A stretch of 21,820 nucleotides of DNA from Priapulus caudatus (taxonomy: Eukaryota > Priapulida > Priapulimorpha > Priapulimorphida > Priapulidae), in NCBI RefSeq assembly GCF_000485595.1, contig NW_014577588.1, forward strand, positions 157,272 to 179,091, written 5' to 3'. Position numbers and translations under genes: made by a program. Shown here one piece after another: positions 8,291 to 18,002 of this stretch. Numbering within the stretch: the first letter of the stretch is position 1; every line of letters starts with the position of its first letter. The notes beneath the pieces are model-generated. The model was not told where the DNA came from. It ran no database searches and worked only from the letters and a program-made list of their open reading frames with translations.

Positions 8291-10293
8291 CTTTATACAT
8301 TAACAAACTAAATAACAAAATACAAACGAAATAGAATTGCTGTACAAAGACTAACTGGCAATATTAACAGAAAAAATATTTTTCCTACAGATTTTAAAGA
8401 TTCCAAGTATTAATTATTCTGTAACATGATGTGTTGATCACAGCTATAGAGTAAATTCACAACATGGCCTGTATCTATCGCCCAACAACAACTGTAATAT
8501 ATAAAAGTAAATTAGTCACTGCAGAGGGCCATCTTTGAAGATGTTATTTACAAAAAGGTTAACAATCCAGTGTTGTATATATTTGGGTAGAATCAGCAAA
8601 ACTCATCTTCAGACACTAATGCTGAACGTTCCTATCCGTATTGCTACGAGCCATTAGACCTTCATCGTATCGACTTTGCAGCAGATGAAAGATACACTTG
8701 AGCAACTCTAATCTATTTCATTTTAAGTACGTGAGATTAATAACACGATCAAGCCAACAGCGTAAAATTACCGCTGTCATGTCGAATACTCTGTCTCTAC
8801 CAATACTCCATCACGACAAGATTTGCCACTGAACTGCCAGATGCTTCCCTCTGTGAAGTGTTTGGCCACCGGTATCATCACCTACTGAGATCATATAGCC
8901 TTATTCCAATATGGCAACAACTCTAAACTCTAGAAGCTGTAGCGACCTGTGCTGTCCATTGGAAAGTGTTGGCATATTTGACCTTTCTAAGATACATCAT
9001 GCTTCCTATAGACTGGGTGTCCTTCATGATGATTAACACTTTATTCTCGATTTAGCGAATAGGTCAATATTCAAGATTCACGTTCAGGGCTGGAGTGGCT
9101 ACTCACAAAAGAGCCACTGCATAAATGTGACGTTTATACTCCGTTTTTCTCCAAACAGCACTTTTTTAATGGTTCTATGCATAAACGTCAATGAGCAAAC
9201 AACATTGAAATGTTGCTGTAACAACCCGAGACAGAATTCTAACAAAAAACCATTTCAAGAAATATACCTGCATAGTAGTGGAAATTTTTCTGTCAAGATG
9301 CGACACGTGCATATACATATGGGCATTTCTATTTACAAATTGCATAACACTACAAGAAAATGGTGCTTTGTGAGAAGGCATGCATGCCATGCACCTACGT
9401 CTGCATGCACGCACGCATGCTTAACACGCATCTCTATATGCAACTATATATACTACGTATATACAACCAGTATTCACTATACAAAGCAAATTATATAACT
9501 TACGTTAGCCTCTAAACCCATGTTCACACAGGTAGTGCATATGTATACGTTTCTAGGTGATTAAAATTCGCCCAGAACGAAGCTAAATGCTTGTGCCTAG
9601 AATAATGTCGTTGGTACATGGCAAGCGCATGCGGAAGGCCAGAGCAATGTAATCAATGCCAATCCTGCACGACAACAACAATGGTTCGGTCACACAAAAA
9701 ACATGTAAGCATTCTGCGCATCACAGCTGCATGTATGCTCGTAACTTGTCAAGAACACCTATTAAGAACTGTCCCATCCCCCCTCACAGTAAGTTTGGCA
9801 CGGTGATAAAATGAATCTTTCCATTCCTCAACTTGGCAGCTAGAAAAGTGATTGGTCTGCCCAGCAAATGGCTAATCTACTCAATTATTTCATCACAGCT
9901 TTCCAAAGGACCAGCCCTGTTTTGCTTCAGTAGTACTGTATACACGCACTACTAGTATAATATCATATCACACCACAGCCTACATTCTGGCTTTCTGGAA
10001 TGAATTTTCCTACCCCCATTGGGTGGCAAACACAAATCTCATTATTAGAATTGGTAGAGATAAGTATACGTTGCTGTTGATAATAGGTACATCACCATAC
10101 AAAACTACATATTCACGTGTGTCATAAGCGGCAGCATTTGTCTGATAAGATTGCAGTGCCAAACCTGGTCATCCACACATTGTGCAATATAAGATGGAGA
10201 CAAGAACCCTCAACCTGGACTAGAATTATAAAATGCAATAATCGGGTTATTTCTCTCCTCGACTGTCAATATCTCAATGAAATCTTCACTTCG
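8291..10293 (-). other. Possible distal CREBRF 3' UTR or intergenic DNA
   Basis: No coding exon is recognised. On the - strand aataaa is present at 9045-9040 and could end a long CREBRF transcript; vertebrate CREBRF mRNAs have long 3' UTRs. Positions 9378-9421 have alternating purine-pyrimidine motifs (gcatgcatgcc, gcatgcacgcacgcatgc). Otherwise the sequence looks unique. Confidence 0.3.
9040..9045 (-). terminator. Candidate poly(A) signal on - strand
   Basis: tttatt on the + strand reads AATAAA on the - strand, about 3.6 kb past the CREBRF stop. Other AATAAA-type sites lie nearer (12154-12159), so which is used cannot be told from sequence. Confidence 0.25.
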
Positions 10294-10319
10294 CTCTCTC
10301 TCTCTCTCTCTCTTTCTCC
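10294..10319. repeat. (CT)n microsatellite
   Basis: About ten CT units, then a ttctccct tail. A simple repeat in the probable CREBRF 3' UTR or intergenic DNA (GA-rich in the CREBRF sense). Confidence 0.9.
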
Positions 10320-11235
10320 CTCGAGATCCCCACCTCTCCATTTTCTCCACCACCTTCTCTTACACTCGCACTTACTCAGCAAAAGATCCGATAATTCAGT
10401 ATATATGTATGTACACAGAATATAACACAATACGTCTGGTGTAACAACAAATAATAATAATATACGGTGATTGCCGTCGTCTATTCTAAGCATTTGAAAA
10501 ATAATATGCTGCAATTCAAGCAAGTTATATTCATCTTCACTATTTACAATAACATTTTTGTTACAACGACTGATATATAACACCAGACTATTCCTCTAAT
10601 AAATAACACCTGTCCCATATTTACACGTCTTTGCTTAATAAACTGTAGGGGGAAACCACTACTTAAATTTTAAAATATCTGCGTGACTCCAACATATCTG
10701 TAAGGAAACGTACAACAAGCAGCAAGCTTCCAACCTACTATAACAGAACATCATATGCATTCATTAAAGAGCATGTTCAGTACTTGAATTTTATAAGCAC
10801 ATGGAATGCATGAAAAACACTTTCTGTTATCTCCAAATGTACCCTGCCTATAGTTGTACAAAATGCAAACTTGATAACAGCAATAATTATTAGAAAGTCA
10901 CCAATATCTGTAGTCTATTGGTATATATATCACTGGTAGCACTGGACATTACACATGTGTTACAACAGCATAGTACGTTAGGAGATCATGCAAATACACA
11001 CTGACATTTCTTAATATATAAATGTACGAACTAGTAAAATACACAATATAATCAGCAGATGCACAACCATAGCTATATGAAGTGTAGCTTATTAAGATGT
11101 ATACAAATATATATTTTTTAAACAGGACCAGCATGTTTTCTGACCAATATAATATGGGGGCATGGTTACAAATACAAATCAGCACCAGACAAACCTTCAA
11201 CTAACAACAGTTCAAAATCCTCAGTTCCTGTGTTT
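10320..11235. other. AT-rich non-coding stretch
   Basis: No gene or clear repeat is noticed. Short open frames on both strands are low-complexity or unrecognised. Confidence 0.4.
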
Positions 11236-12176
11236 CAGGGCCGGCGGAGCCAATATTCCATGGCCGAACCAATAATTTTTCCGATCATGATTTTTTTCAA
11301 TCACACATTTTCATTATGCACAGGCCGGATCTACAATTATTGCAATCCTGAGCATATAATGATCTGTAATCACATATAGTTTATGTATACACGCATATAT
11401 ACTACTACATGACTATATAGTACCGGTAATAAACTGAAGAATGTTTATAAGAAGACATGTGTTGATCTCTTTAATTGCTGATACTGTACCAGAAACGATC
11501 GTCTGCTGCTCGGCCATTGTGAGCGCCATTGTTTATGTTCGTTCAATATAATTATTATTAATAATTATTATTATATAATTATTCAATATAATTAGTTTAA
11601 TATAAGCGAACGATCGTTTTCTGCATTGCGACGACTAAAAACATATCTGCGCTCTACAATGACGCAACTGCGTCTAAATAACGTGATGCTGCTTAACGTG
11701 CACAAAGCGAAATTGGACAGTTTGGACTTGCAGAAAGCAGTCGATAGGTTTATAAAAAATCACGATCATCACACAGGAATATTTGGTCCAGTTTCATAAT
11801 TCCATATAGTTCGTTTCATATATTTAACTCTCGTTAATAATTATCAGGTTACATGAAGATACTTTAAAGAACAAAAATTTGACATGCAAATTGGCAGATG
11901 CCGAAATAATTAGGCCTATACTGAAGTATAAATATATATTTGTTAGAGTTTTGAAAAGTATTTTTAAGCTCTAAAAAGGCATCCTGGTGTCTTAAATGTT
12001 TAAAATTTCTTGGGGGAGGACCCCGAAACCCCCCTTTGACGAGGGGAACCCCCCCCCCCTAGAGCTCCTCCGCCACGGCTGCGCCATGCGCACCTGGCCT
12101 TCAGCCAGCTGTTTGTCGACGTCTGTTATTGATGCTAAATGGCCTGACCAATGTTTATTTGCTTCCGCCGACCCTG
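11236..12176. mobile_element. CAGGG-ended nonautonomous DNA transposon (941 bp)
   Basis: Left end cagggccggcggagcc (11236-11251) and the inverted right end, forward gcttccgccgaccctg (12161-12176), match at 13 of 16 positions. The 5-bp flanks are tgttt (11231-11235) and tattt (12177-12181), a duplication with one mismatch. The interior contains an AT-rich palindrome (11545-11590) and, near 11996-12030, a stretch like the inverted interior of the CAGGGG element at 14650 (tcttgggggagg). No transposase is seen. Confidence 0.65.
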
Positions 12177-12214
12177 TATTTACATTAGAAAGACACTCTG
12201 CATCAAAGATGAAG

Positions 12215-12282
12215 TATATATATATAGATATATAGATATATATACACACATATATATATGTGCGTGTATATATATATATATA
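12215..12282. repeat. (TA)n microsatellite
   Basis: TA and GATA units, a short cacaca segment, then TA units again. Beside the right end of the preceding transposon and in the probable CREBRF 3' UTR. Confidence 0.9.
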
Positions 12283-12453
12283 ATGCGGGAATGCAGAGAT
12301 GCTTATTTGTTTTGAAATTAATGAAAATAATCACCAAACCACACACTACTAATTTAACAGATAACTTTAGACTCGATGGAACTAATGGTTTCTGTGACTA
12401 AAAAAGATGACAGAATCGGTGCCTGCACGTTTGTTGTTGTACAAAGGCACTTT

Positions 12454-12531
12454 CACACACATACACACAAACACAAACACACACACACGCAAACGCACGC
12501 ACGCACGCACGCACGCACGCACACACACACA
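12454..12531. repeat. (CA)n / (GCAC)n compound microsatellite
   Basis: CA units (12454-12489), a block of seven or so CACG/GCAC units (about 12490-12520), then CA again. It begins 78 bp past the CREBRF stop codon in the direction of transcription, so the mRNA would carry a UG-rich/UGCG-rich tract. Alternating purine-pyrimidine throughout. Confidence 0.9.
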
Positions 12532-12608
12532 GAACTCATCAGCGATGATGAGTTTGATCTGATCAGATGTAGCAACAGATTTCATTTGCTATTACGACCA
12601 TTTCGTCA

Positions 12609-12700
12609 TTAGTATTTCAGCCCTCCTGTCGCATTTCCCTTCTCGACATTCTGTAGTATTTCTGTAATGAATTCGGTCGAATCTCCCACCTTTACAGCTT
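12609..12700 (-). CDS. CREBRF: CREBRF terminal coding exon
   Basis: The acceptor is tgcatttcag in the - direction. Two bases complete a codon from the preceding exon, then 29 residues follow, including [13 protein letters not shown] and GNATGGLKY, and a TAA stop (12611-12609). Human CREBRF ends with a similar block (SEFVNQVLE, NPTGGL) but goes on about ten residues further. Found by phase and similarity; too short to stand out as an open frame. Confidence 0.88.
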
Positions 12701-15700
12701 CTGAAATGCAAGTTGATCAAAACATCATTGATTGCCAATATGTAAGCACCCACCTAATAATACGGTTTGCAACACTCACAAAGCACACGCGCTAATATTC
12801 ACCACGTTCGAGGTTCTCCAATTACTTTCCCCCTCCCCCGGGGGGGGCACTCTATTAGAACATTACCCCATGTGCATTCTCACTAAAAATAATAGGACCC
12901 CTAGTGCGAACTGCACATTGGAAAACCCTACCACCTATTGCAGACACAATTGAAGAATACCACCCCCTATTGCATACAATGAAAGAGTCCTACTGGGGTT
13001 CTCTTTTTTCACGCTCATTTTGCTCCTCGTGATGATTGTTGTAGGGTTTAAGTTTCGTGTGCTACGGGGCCGCCCGTTCGGGGCCTGGGGCGGGGTACTA
13101 TGTGGTTCGTCATGAGGGGGGCCGGGCCTACTGCGGGCGCGGTGCTTGACTTGAACAATCCCGAGGGCTTATTGCGGTATTAGCTTTGTCAAGGGGGGCC
13201 TATTTGCTCCCGCGCGGGCCCGCTTTAGAAGTTGAAAAACACCCCCCTAACTCACAAAATTTGGAACGCACATGGGGTAATAACGGCATATATAGTGACC
13301 CCCCCCCCCCCGGGACCCCTCCCAAGTTTGAACATGACAGGAGCAAGAACGTGATGTTAACATTGAAGAAACCTACCGCCTTGTCCTTTGATTAATCTGT
13401 CCAGAAACTGGGTGGCGGTCTCTTCACGTTTCACATTGGGACTCTTGTATCTCGTCGCCAGCTCACTCCGCACCGTATCCATCAATTTAAGCAGGGCCTC
13501 TGAAATTTTATTTTGAAAAAATCAGGGTAAATATTAGGAAAGTCCCAAATTCCTGATCATCAACCACTCACATACTGAAGCTAGTAAATAGCTAGATATA
13601 ATTTGTGTGTGGGTGCATGGCTGCATGCACATATAGATGGGTTGGTAACTTGGTAGGAAGGCAGGCAGACATGTAAATAGATAAATGGATGGATGGATGG
13701 ATGGATGGATTGATACGTAGCATTTCCAGCATGTCAACTATAGTTATTATACCGTCCGACCAAGAATACAAGGCACTGCACTGCACAACATACACTGCGC
13801 CAGCATCACAGACTCTACGTCGCACTCAAAATACGATAAGGCACAGGCTGATATTTATTAATATCCTGTTGACTGCTTGATACGAAGGAAGCACTAGTAA
13901 TAATATATACCGGAATATGTATAAATAGCGCGTCCTGATTGCATCGATCACATAATCTAACGACGTAGAGTAGACAAACACGTTAGGGTTATATTATTGT
14001 TGCATAATTTCTGACAAATCAACCATCAAATCGAATCCGGACCTATCAAATTCCATTAAATAAATGACAAAGTACCGAAATCGGCAAGCGACCATATATA
14101 GGCGCAAGTATATATTTCAAAACTGCGCACTAAAGCCCGCTGCACACGCTGCGCACGTGGACGATGGCGCAGCAAGTTCCACAGCGTGTGCGTATGCAAA
14201 ATCCCTCGATCTGCGTCGTGTGGAAAATGTCACACGGGTTTTGATCGAAAGATTCACAAGATTGAACAGTGTGTGCGGAGTGGCTGTGTAAAGTTCCACA
14301 CTCAATTCGCATTGTTCTTGATTGTTCGCTTGGACACGGAGTGTCGTTGAAGAGAGCGATCACACGACGTTTATGGTTTGATTGATCAGCTAGTTCTTGG
14401 ACATGCCTTTATGCGAGCTGCGAGCTGAGAAAAAAATACAATGCGTCCAAGCGAACAATCAAGCGAACACTTTATGCGAATTGAGTGTGGAAATTTACAC
14501 AGCCACTCACACACGCTGTTCAATCTTCAACACGTGTGATATTTTCCACACGACGCAGATCGAGGGATTTTGCATGCGCACACGCTGTGGAACTTGCTGT
14601 GCCATCGTCCACGTGGTGCAGCAAGTTCCACAGCGTGTGCGGCGAGCTTCAGGGGCGGATCCAGGGCTGAAGCTAGACAGTATTTTTCCAGATTTTAAGG
14701 ACACATCCCCCCAAAAAGGCACACCACCCCACATTGGGCACCGTCAGGCGCGGAAGAACATGGCGGGGGGTCTAGGGGGGCCTCCCCCAAGAAAATTTTA
14801 AAATTTCAAGGGTCCCTTGGCACAAAAATGAGCACCATTTGAGCACACATTTAGTCAAGCAGCAATAGCTAAAAACCATATGGAATTTTATTTCTGCTTC
14901 ACTTTGCCTGCGCTTTGCATACCAGCAATTAATGTAGAATGATTCAAGCACTTCCCTTCTTTTTCAGATATCAAAGCTAGTTTTGTTACCATGTAAAATT
15001 TTGATTTCCTTTAAGTCCTGTCAATTAATTAGAAGAAAAATAAAACAAATAAAGAATATAGCCAAATTCCATCAAATTGTTTTCTGTATTTTTTAGCGCA
15101 AAATTTCGAAGGGCACTTTGAAATCTAGACCATATTTCCCAATACGGCAAATACGGTCTGAATCCGCCCCTGGGCTTTAATAAGCAAACTAATAGAGGTA
15201 CAGCCTCATGCGATTCAAAGTTGAGACATTCCCATTGTCAATACAGACAACATAATCAGCTACAAATGTAATATGACAGAAATGTACTATCGGTGGTTAT
15301 TGCGTTTTCACACCATGATGTTCCAGCACCTTAAATGGCTTCCTCTACTCCTTTAGGTCTTCCATAGGAAATGAGATAATGATGAATGGCATAATACATG
15401 CACTAATTAAAGAGTACACAGATTCTAAAGGCAAGTCTAGTGTGTGAAAGGACGACAACAGTTCTCACCGTGCTCTCGTGCCAGCCCGAAAAGTTTCAGC
15501 TTGTTTGCCTCGTGGTGCGCCTTCTTTTTCAGTCGGCAGGCGCGCGACGCCAGTTTATTCTTCTCGCGTCGAGATCTCGGCCGAGAATTAAACGGCACCT
15601 CGCTGACCGGCGTCATGTCGTTGATGAGCTTCCCCAACTTGCTCAGTTCTCGTCCAATCGCGTACAACTTCTTCGGGTTCGGCGTCAAGTCATTGCCGTC

Positions 15701-16332
15701 GCCGCGCCGTGCCTTGCCGCTGTGTTTTATGCCACTAGAAAGAAATGAGGGAGCAACTCACGAGTCCTGGGTTCCCAGTCATATACGTGCAACACATCCA
15801 TTGTTGTAAACCTCTGTGCACATTACATTGTTACATTGTGCACATTACATTGGTGTAACCCCTTAGAACATTAGCAGTATAATTAGGATAATTATCAGCA
15901 AAATAAGTGCGACTGTTATTCAAAATCGCATGTGCAATTTACTGCTTCCAGTTCCATTTCCCGTTGTCTGTTCACTCAAGGCTGCATGTGTTCTAGTTAG
16001 CATGCTTACTGATTGAGTAATCCAAGCCAATTTGTTTACATACGATGGACAGCTTCGATACAAATTCGATGCAGCCTTTCAAGTTACAACTCACCGTTCC
16101 CCCTTAGAATAGTCTTTGTTCACATACTTTATGTGAATTGACGGGCTAAAGACGGGGTCTGTGGCAGCATCCAGATGATGGGGATCTTCAGGCTGCGATA
16201 TGACACGTAGCTTTTCTCCCTTGGCTCCTTTCGCCTGCAAATTGTACTGCCAGAAGAATCGTTGCTTCTTTTTGGGTGTCGTTGGTTGGAGAAAACTGCT
16301 GTCTTGGCTGCTATTGTCGCTCAGGAATTCCT
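12609..16332 (-). CDS. CREBRF: CREBRF / REPTOR bZIP transcription regulator, 3' part
   Basis: Gene-level entry: complement of join 12609-12700, 13377-13499, 15469-15734 and 16095-16332; about 239 C-terminal residues. CREBRF (vertebrates) and REPTOR (Drosophila) are the same family of nuclear bZIP regulators: REPTOR drives the transcriptional response to low TORC1 activity, and CREBRF modulates CREB3/Luman and energy storage. Visible blocks in order: [56 protein letters not shown], the basic region [20 protein letters not shown], a short zipper, and a C-terminal tail with TEFITEIL and GNATGGLKY. All four exons have GT-AG sites and matching phases with no frame damage. Exons encoding the N-terminal part must lie beyond 16332, probably past the retrotransposon. 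Confidence 0.95.
12701..13376 (-). other. CREBRF last intron, repeat- and GC-rich
   Basis: A 676-bp intron with donor gtaggt and acceptor tgcatttcag. It has long G and C runs (13299-13311), a GC-rich block at 13056-13220, and a related pair of about 50 bp (taccacctattgcagacacaat at 12919; accaccccctattgcataca at 12959). These look like debris of older repeats; no coding role is seen. Confidence 0.6.
13377..13499 (-). CDS. CREBRF: CREBRF exon, end of leucine zipper
   Basis: Acceptor aaatttcag, donor G then gtaggt, both in the - direction. The first two bases complete a Glu codon begun in the bZIP exon, giving [17 protein letters not shown] across the joint. Leu-Leu-Val at seven-residue spacing continue the zipper from the preceding exon. 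The rest ([19 protein letters not shown]) is a more divergent C-terminal helix. 123 bp, phase exact at both ends. Confidence 0.88.
13500..14130 (-). other. CREBRF intron, segment left of the foldback
   Basis: Part of a 1,969-bp intron (13500-15468). It contains the ATGG microsatellite and otherwise nothing recognisable. Short open frames on both strands are low-complexity. Confidence 0.6.
13685..13710. repeat. (ATGG)n microsatellite
   Basis: About six GGAT/ATGG units inside the CREBRF intron. Confidence 0.9.
14131..15178. mobile_element. Large foldback element, interrupted by a nested transposon
   Basis: The left arm 14131-14336 begins taaagcccgctgcacacgct. The right arm 14445-14649 is its inverted copy and includes agcgtgtgcggcg, but its last bases (ggcttta) come only after the nested element, at 15173-15179. 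The arms are about 205 bp and similar along their length (shared blocks such as ccctcgatctgcgtcgtgtg and cactcaattcgcat), with a loop of about 108 bp. Outermost bases allow a TA target duplication. The ends resemble the foldback at 5334-5476. It lies in a CREBRF intron and encodes no protein. Confidence 0.85.
14650..15172. mobile_element. CAGGGG-ended DNA transposon nested in the foldback (523 bp)
   Basis: Left end caggggcggatcca (14650-14663) and right end tgaatccgcccctg (15159-15172) are inverted with one mismatch. Flanks agctt (14645-14649) and ggctt (15173-15177) are a 5-bp duplication with one change. Removing the insert and one flank restores the right end of the foldback, which shows the order of insertion. 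The interior is AT-rich at right and G/C-run-rich at left; no transposase. Confidence 0.85.
15179..15468 (-). other. CREBRF intron, segment right of the foldback
   Basis: The 5' portion of the intron in the sense of the gene, starting with donor gtgaga at 15468. No repeats or coding are noticed. Confidence 0.6.
15469..15734 (-). CDS. CREBRF: CREBRF bZIP exon
   Basis: The acceptor is tttctttctag (- direction) and the donor is CACG then gtgaga. One base completes the Arg codon split from the previous exon. It encodes [40 protein letters not shown], then the bZIP basic region with NKLASRACR (the N-x-x-A-S-x-x-C-R signature of this family) and the start of the zipper ([10 protein letters not shown]). 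266 bp. The basic region is the DNA-contacting part; dimerisation continues in the next exon. This is the strongest identification in the window. Confidence 0.96.
15735..16094 (-). other. CREBRF intron
   Basis: A 360-bp intron with donor gtgagt and acceptor tttctttctag. It contains a 22-bp-period direct repeat: tgtgcacattacattg at 15815-15830 and again at 15837-15852. Confidence 0.75.
16095..16332 (-). CDS. CREBRF: CREBRF exon with FFWQYN and TDPVFSP blocks
   Basis: The acceptor is ggtcttgcag and the donor is AACG then gtgagt (- direction). After two bases of a split codon it reads [17 protein letters not shown], then [38 protein letters not shown] and [12 protein letters not shown]. The Ser-rich stretch and the basic PKKKQR precede a block strongly conserved in invertebrate REPTOR proteins. 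It joins in phase to the bZIP exon. 238 bp, undamaged. The frame is broken into short pieces for simple ORF finders because the exon has no ATG. Confidence 0.92.
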
Positions 16333-16677
16333 CTGCAAGACCAGAATATTGCGCAAGAATAATCGGGCAAGTGCATGTGTTTTAAAGGAATAATAGGTCC
16401 ATTGATTATGCAATGTTGACGAATGCTAGAGTAACTGGCACCTTGTGTAGTTAATAAGTACATTACCTTATAGCCAAACGCGTATTAGTTTGTCCAATAT
16501 CACTACTGGTTTACATTACAAACAAGACTTGAAATCGGCTGGTGATATTCATTTACATGCCGTAAATGTCATCCAGGAGTCGAGCGATAACGTAAACATT
16601 TGTGCGGCCCGTATGTTTTGGACGCCAGATGAAACGGAGGTGTCAGCGGTGTAACCACGGCCACGGACTAAACCAGA
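16333..16677. other. CREBRF upstream intron, left of the retrotransposon
   Basis: On the - strand an open frame of about 49 codons crosses 16531-16677, but it gives no family match, and splicing it at the only nearby donor would create a stop codon. No exon is called. The five bases before the LTR are ccaga, the expected target duplication. Confidence 0.5.
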
Positions 16678-16902
16678 TGTAAAATAATTGCAAAACGTTA
16701 GAGTAATGTTTATTCTTTGTACGCCCAAGAGGTGGCGCTACTAGTCGAGGATAGAGACTTATATGGCGGGACTCTAGACAGTACACGCTGTTGTAACTGC
16801 GTCTGTGTGATTCAAGTTTATATGTACAATATATTATGTAACATGCAAGACAGTCGTTGGCATCTGTATTCCTAATATCTCAAGAACACGAGATATATAA
16901 CA
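16678..16902 (+). repeat. 5' LTR (225 bp)
   Basis: Starts tgtaaaataattg and ends atataaca, giving TG...CA termini, directly followed by a TGG primer binding site. The first 154 bp recur at 21600-21753. The right boundary is inferred from the CA-TGG junction because the other LTR is cut short. Confidence 0.8.
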
Positions 16903-16920
16903 TGGCGCTGCAAGGCAGAG
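16903..16920 (+). other. Primer binding site, tRNA-Ser-like
   Basis: tggcgctgcaaggcagag directly follows the LTR. It starts with TGG, the complement of CCA, and tggcgctg fits the 3' end of animal tRNA-Ser (CGA/TGA type). The match weakens after eight bases, so the primer identity is tentative. Confidence 0.6.
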
Positions 16921-17049
16921 GAGATTTGATATAATCTTCGAATCAGCAAGCTTGAGTGAACGGAGACCGGGTGATGGAACTGTGTTACCCGTACCACGTG
17001 GAATAAAGGCGGCAAAACGTACTGTACGTGCATTGTTATAGTTCACACG

Positions 17050-18002
17050 ATGGCAGCTCGAGAAGACGCTCAAGAAAGAATGCAGATGGACATGAGTGCT
17101 GATAGTGCTACTGGCGAACAGCCACATTCAGTGCCACAGCAGAACGACCTACTGCAGATGCTAGCTGCAATTATCACCCAACAGGCACAGCAAACGCAGG
17201 CGACAGTCCAGATGAGACGGGATACTAGAGAAGCATTGCCGAAAGGAGGTGTTGATCCCAAGCGCCTTTCTTGCTTTCGCCAAGGAAGCCGAACTCACAG
17301 TTTGATTGGGAAACTCAGCAAATCGCCATCGAGTCCGCCATGAAGCCATCTACATTCAACCGTGTAGATGCTCTTCGACTACAGCTCCCTGCAGCCAAGC
17401 GCGACAAGACATTAAAGAAGTTGTGGCTATTACTTCAAGCCTAATCGAGACAACAAAATCTGTGTGGACATCTCGACACCAATTTCATCACTTGCATCAA
17501 AAGCCTCACCAGTCGATTGCAAAATTCCATAGTGAAGTGGTGAAAAAGGTAAAAGAATGCAACTTTGATAAAGGCTTCTGTAATCAATGTGCACAAGCAG
17601 CCATTGACGACCACATTCTGTCTAAACTTGTGTTCTGCACCGAAAAGGAAGCTGCAAGACGAGAGATGCTGAGAAATCCTGACCTTTCTGTAGAAAAGGC
17701 ACGAAAGATTCTGGAAGCAGACGAAAATGTCACAGAGCCAGAGGCCCAGCTCACATATTCTGCTAGTTCTGGGGTGAACCGAATCCACAGAGAAATGGAA
17801 AGGAACCCAAATAAACCGAGGCGGTTCAGAAGCAGAAGAGCTGCACAGTCCAGACTACTCTCGGAATGATAGAGAAAAAGAAACTGAGATGTGTAACTAG
17901 TGTGGTTACCCGAAACACCGAGACAGAGCCACTTGCCCAGCAAAAGGGGAGAAATGCAAATCATGTGGTAAATCAAACCATTTTGCAAAAGTGTGCAGAA
18001 AC
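17050..18002 (+). pseudogene. gag: gag, broken by frameshifts and a stop
   Basis: It begins at ATG 17050 with a Gln-rich segment. The reading frame then changes near 17250-17300, near 17410 and near 17840. The middle part (about 17430-17750) has typical gypsy gag content: RHQFHHLHQKPHQSIAKFH, AAIDDHILSKLVFCTEKEA and NPDLSVEKARKIL. The end carries two zinc knuckles. The first (from 17892) has a TAG stop at 17898-17900 within its C-x2-C; the second (17955-17996, CKSCGKSNHFAKVC) is a perfect C-x2-C-x4-H-x4-C. Gag would form the particle and bind RNA. Confidence 0.88.

Noticed and set aside
11992-12249. 85-codon - frame and 79-codon + frame
   Set aside because: They lie across the right end of the 11236-12176 transposon and a TA microsatellite; low-complexity translation.
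12454-12531. CRISPR-like array
   Set aside because: A simple-sequence repeat without spacers, and the window is eukaryotic.
12376-12612. His-Thr-rich frame
   Set aside because: A translation of the CA/GCAC microsatellite.
14130-14801. Cys-rich frames on both strands
   Set aside because: The same peptides appear on both strands because the DNA is an inverted repeat. They are foldback arms, not genes.
16531-16677. Upstream CREBRF exon on the - strand
   Set aside because: The open frame shows no family similarity, and splicing from its only nearby donor would make a stop codon at the join.
16859-16875. tggcatctg as an alternative primer binding site with a 154-180 bp LTR
   Set aside because: The CA-TGGCGCTG junction at 16902/16903 gives TG...CA termini and a better tRNA-like match. 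The shorter repeat is better explained by truncation of the 3' LTR.
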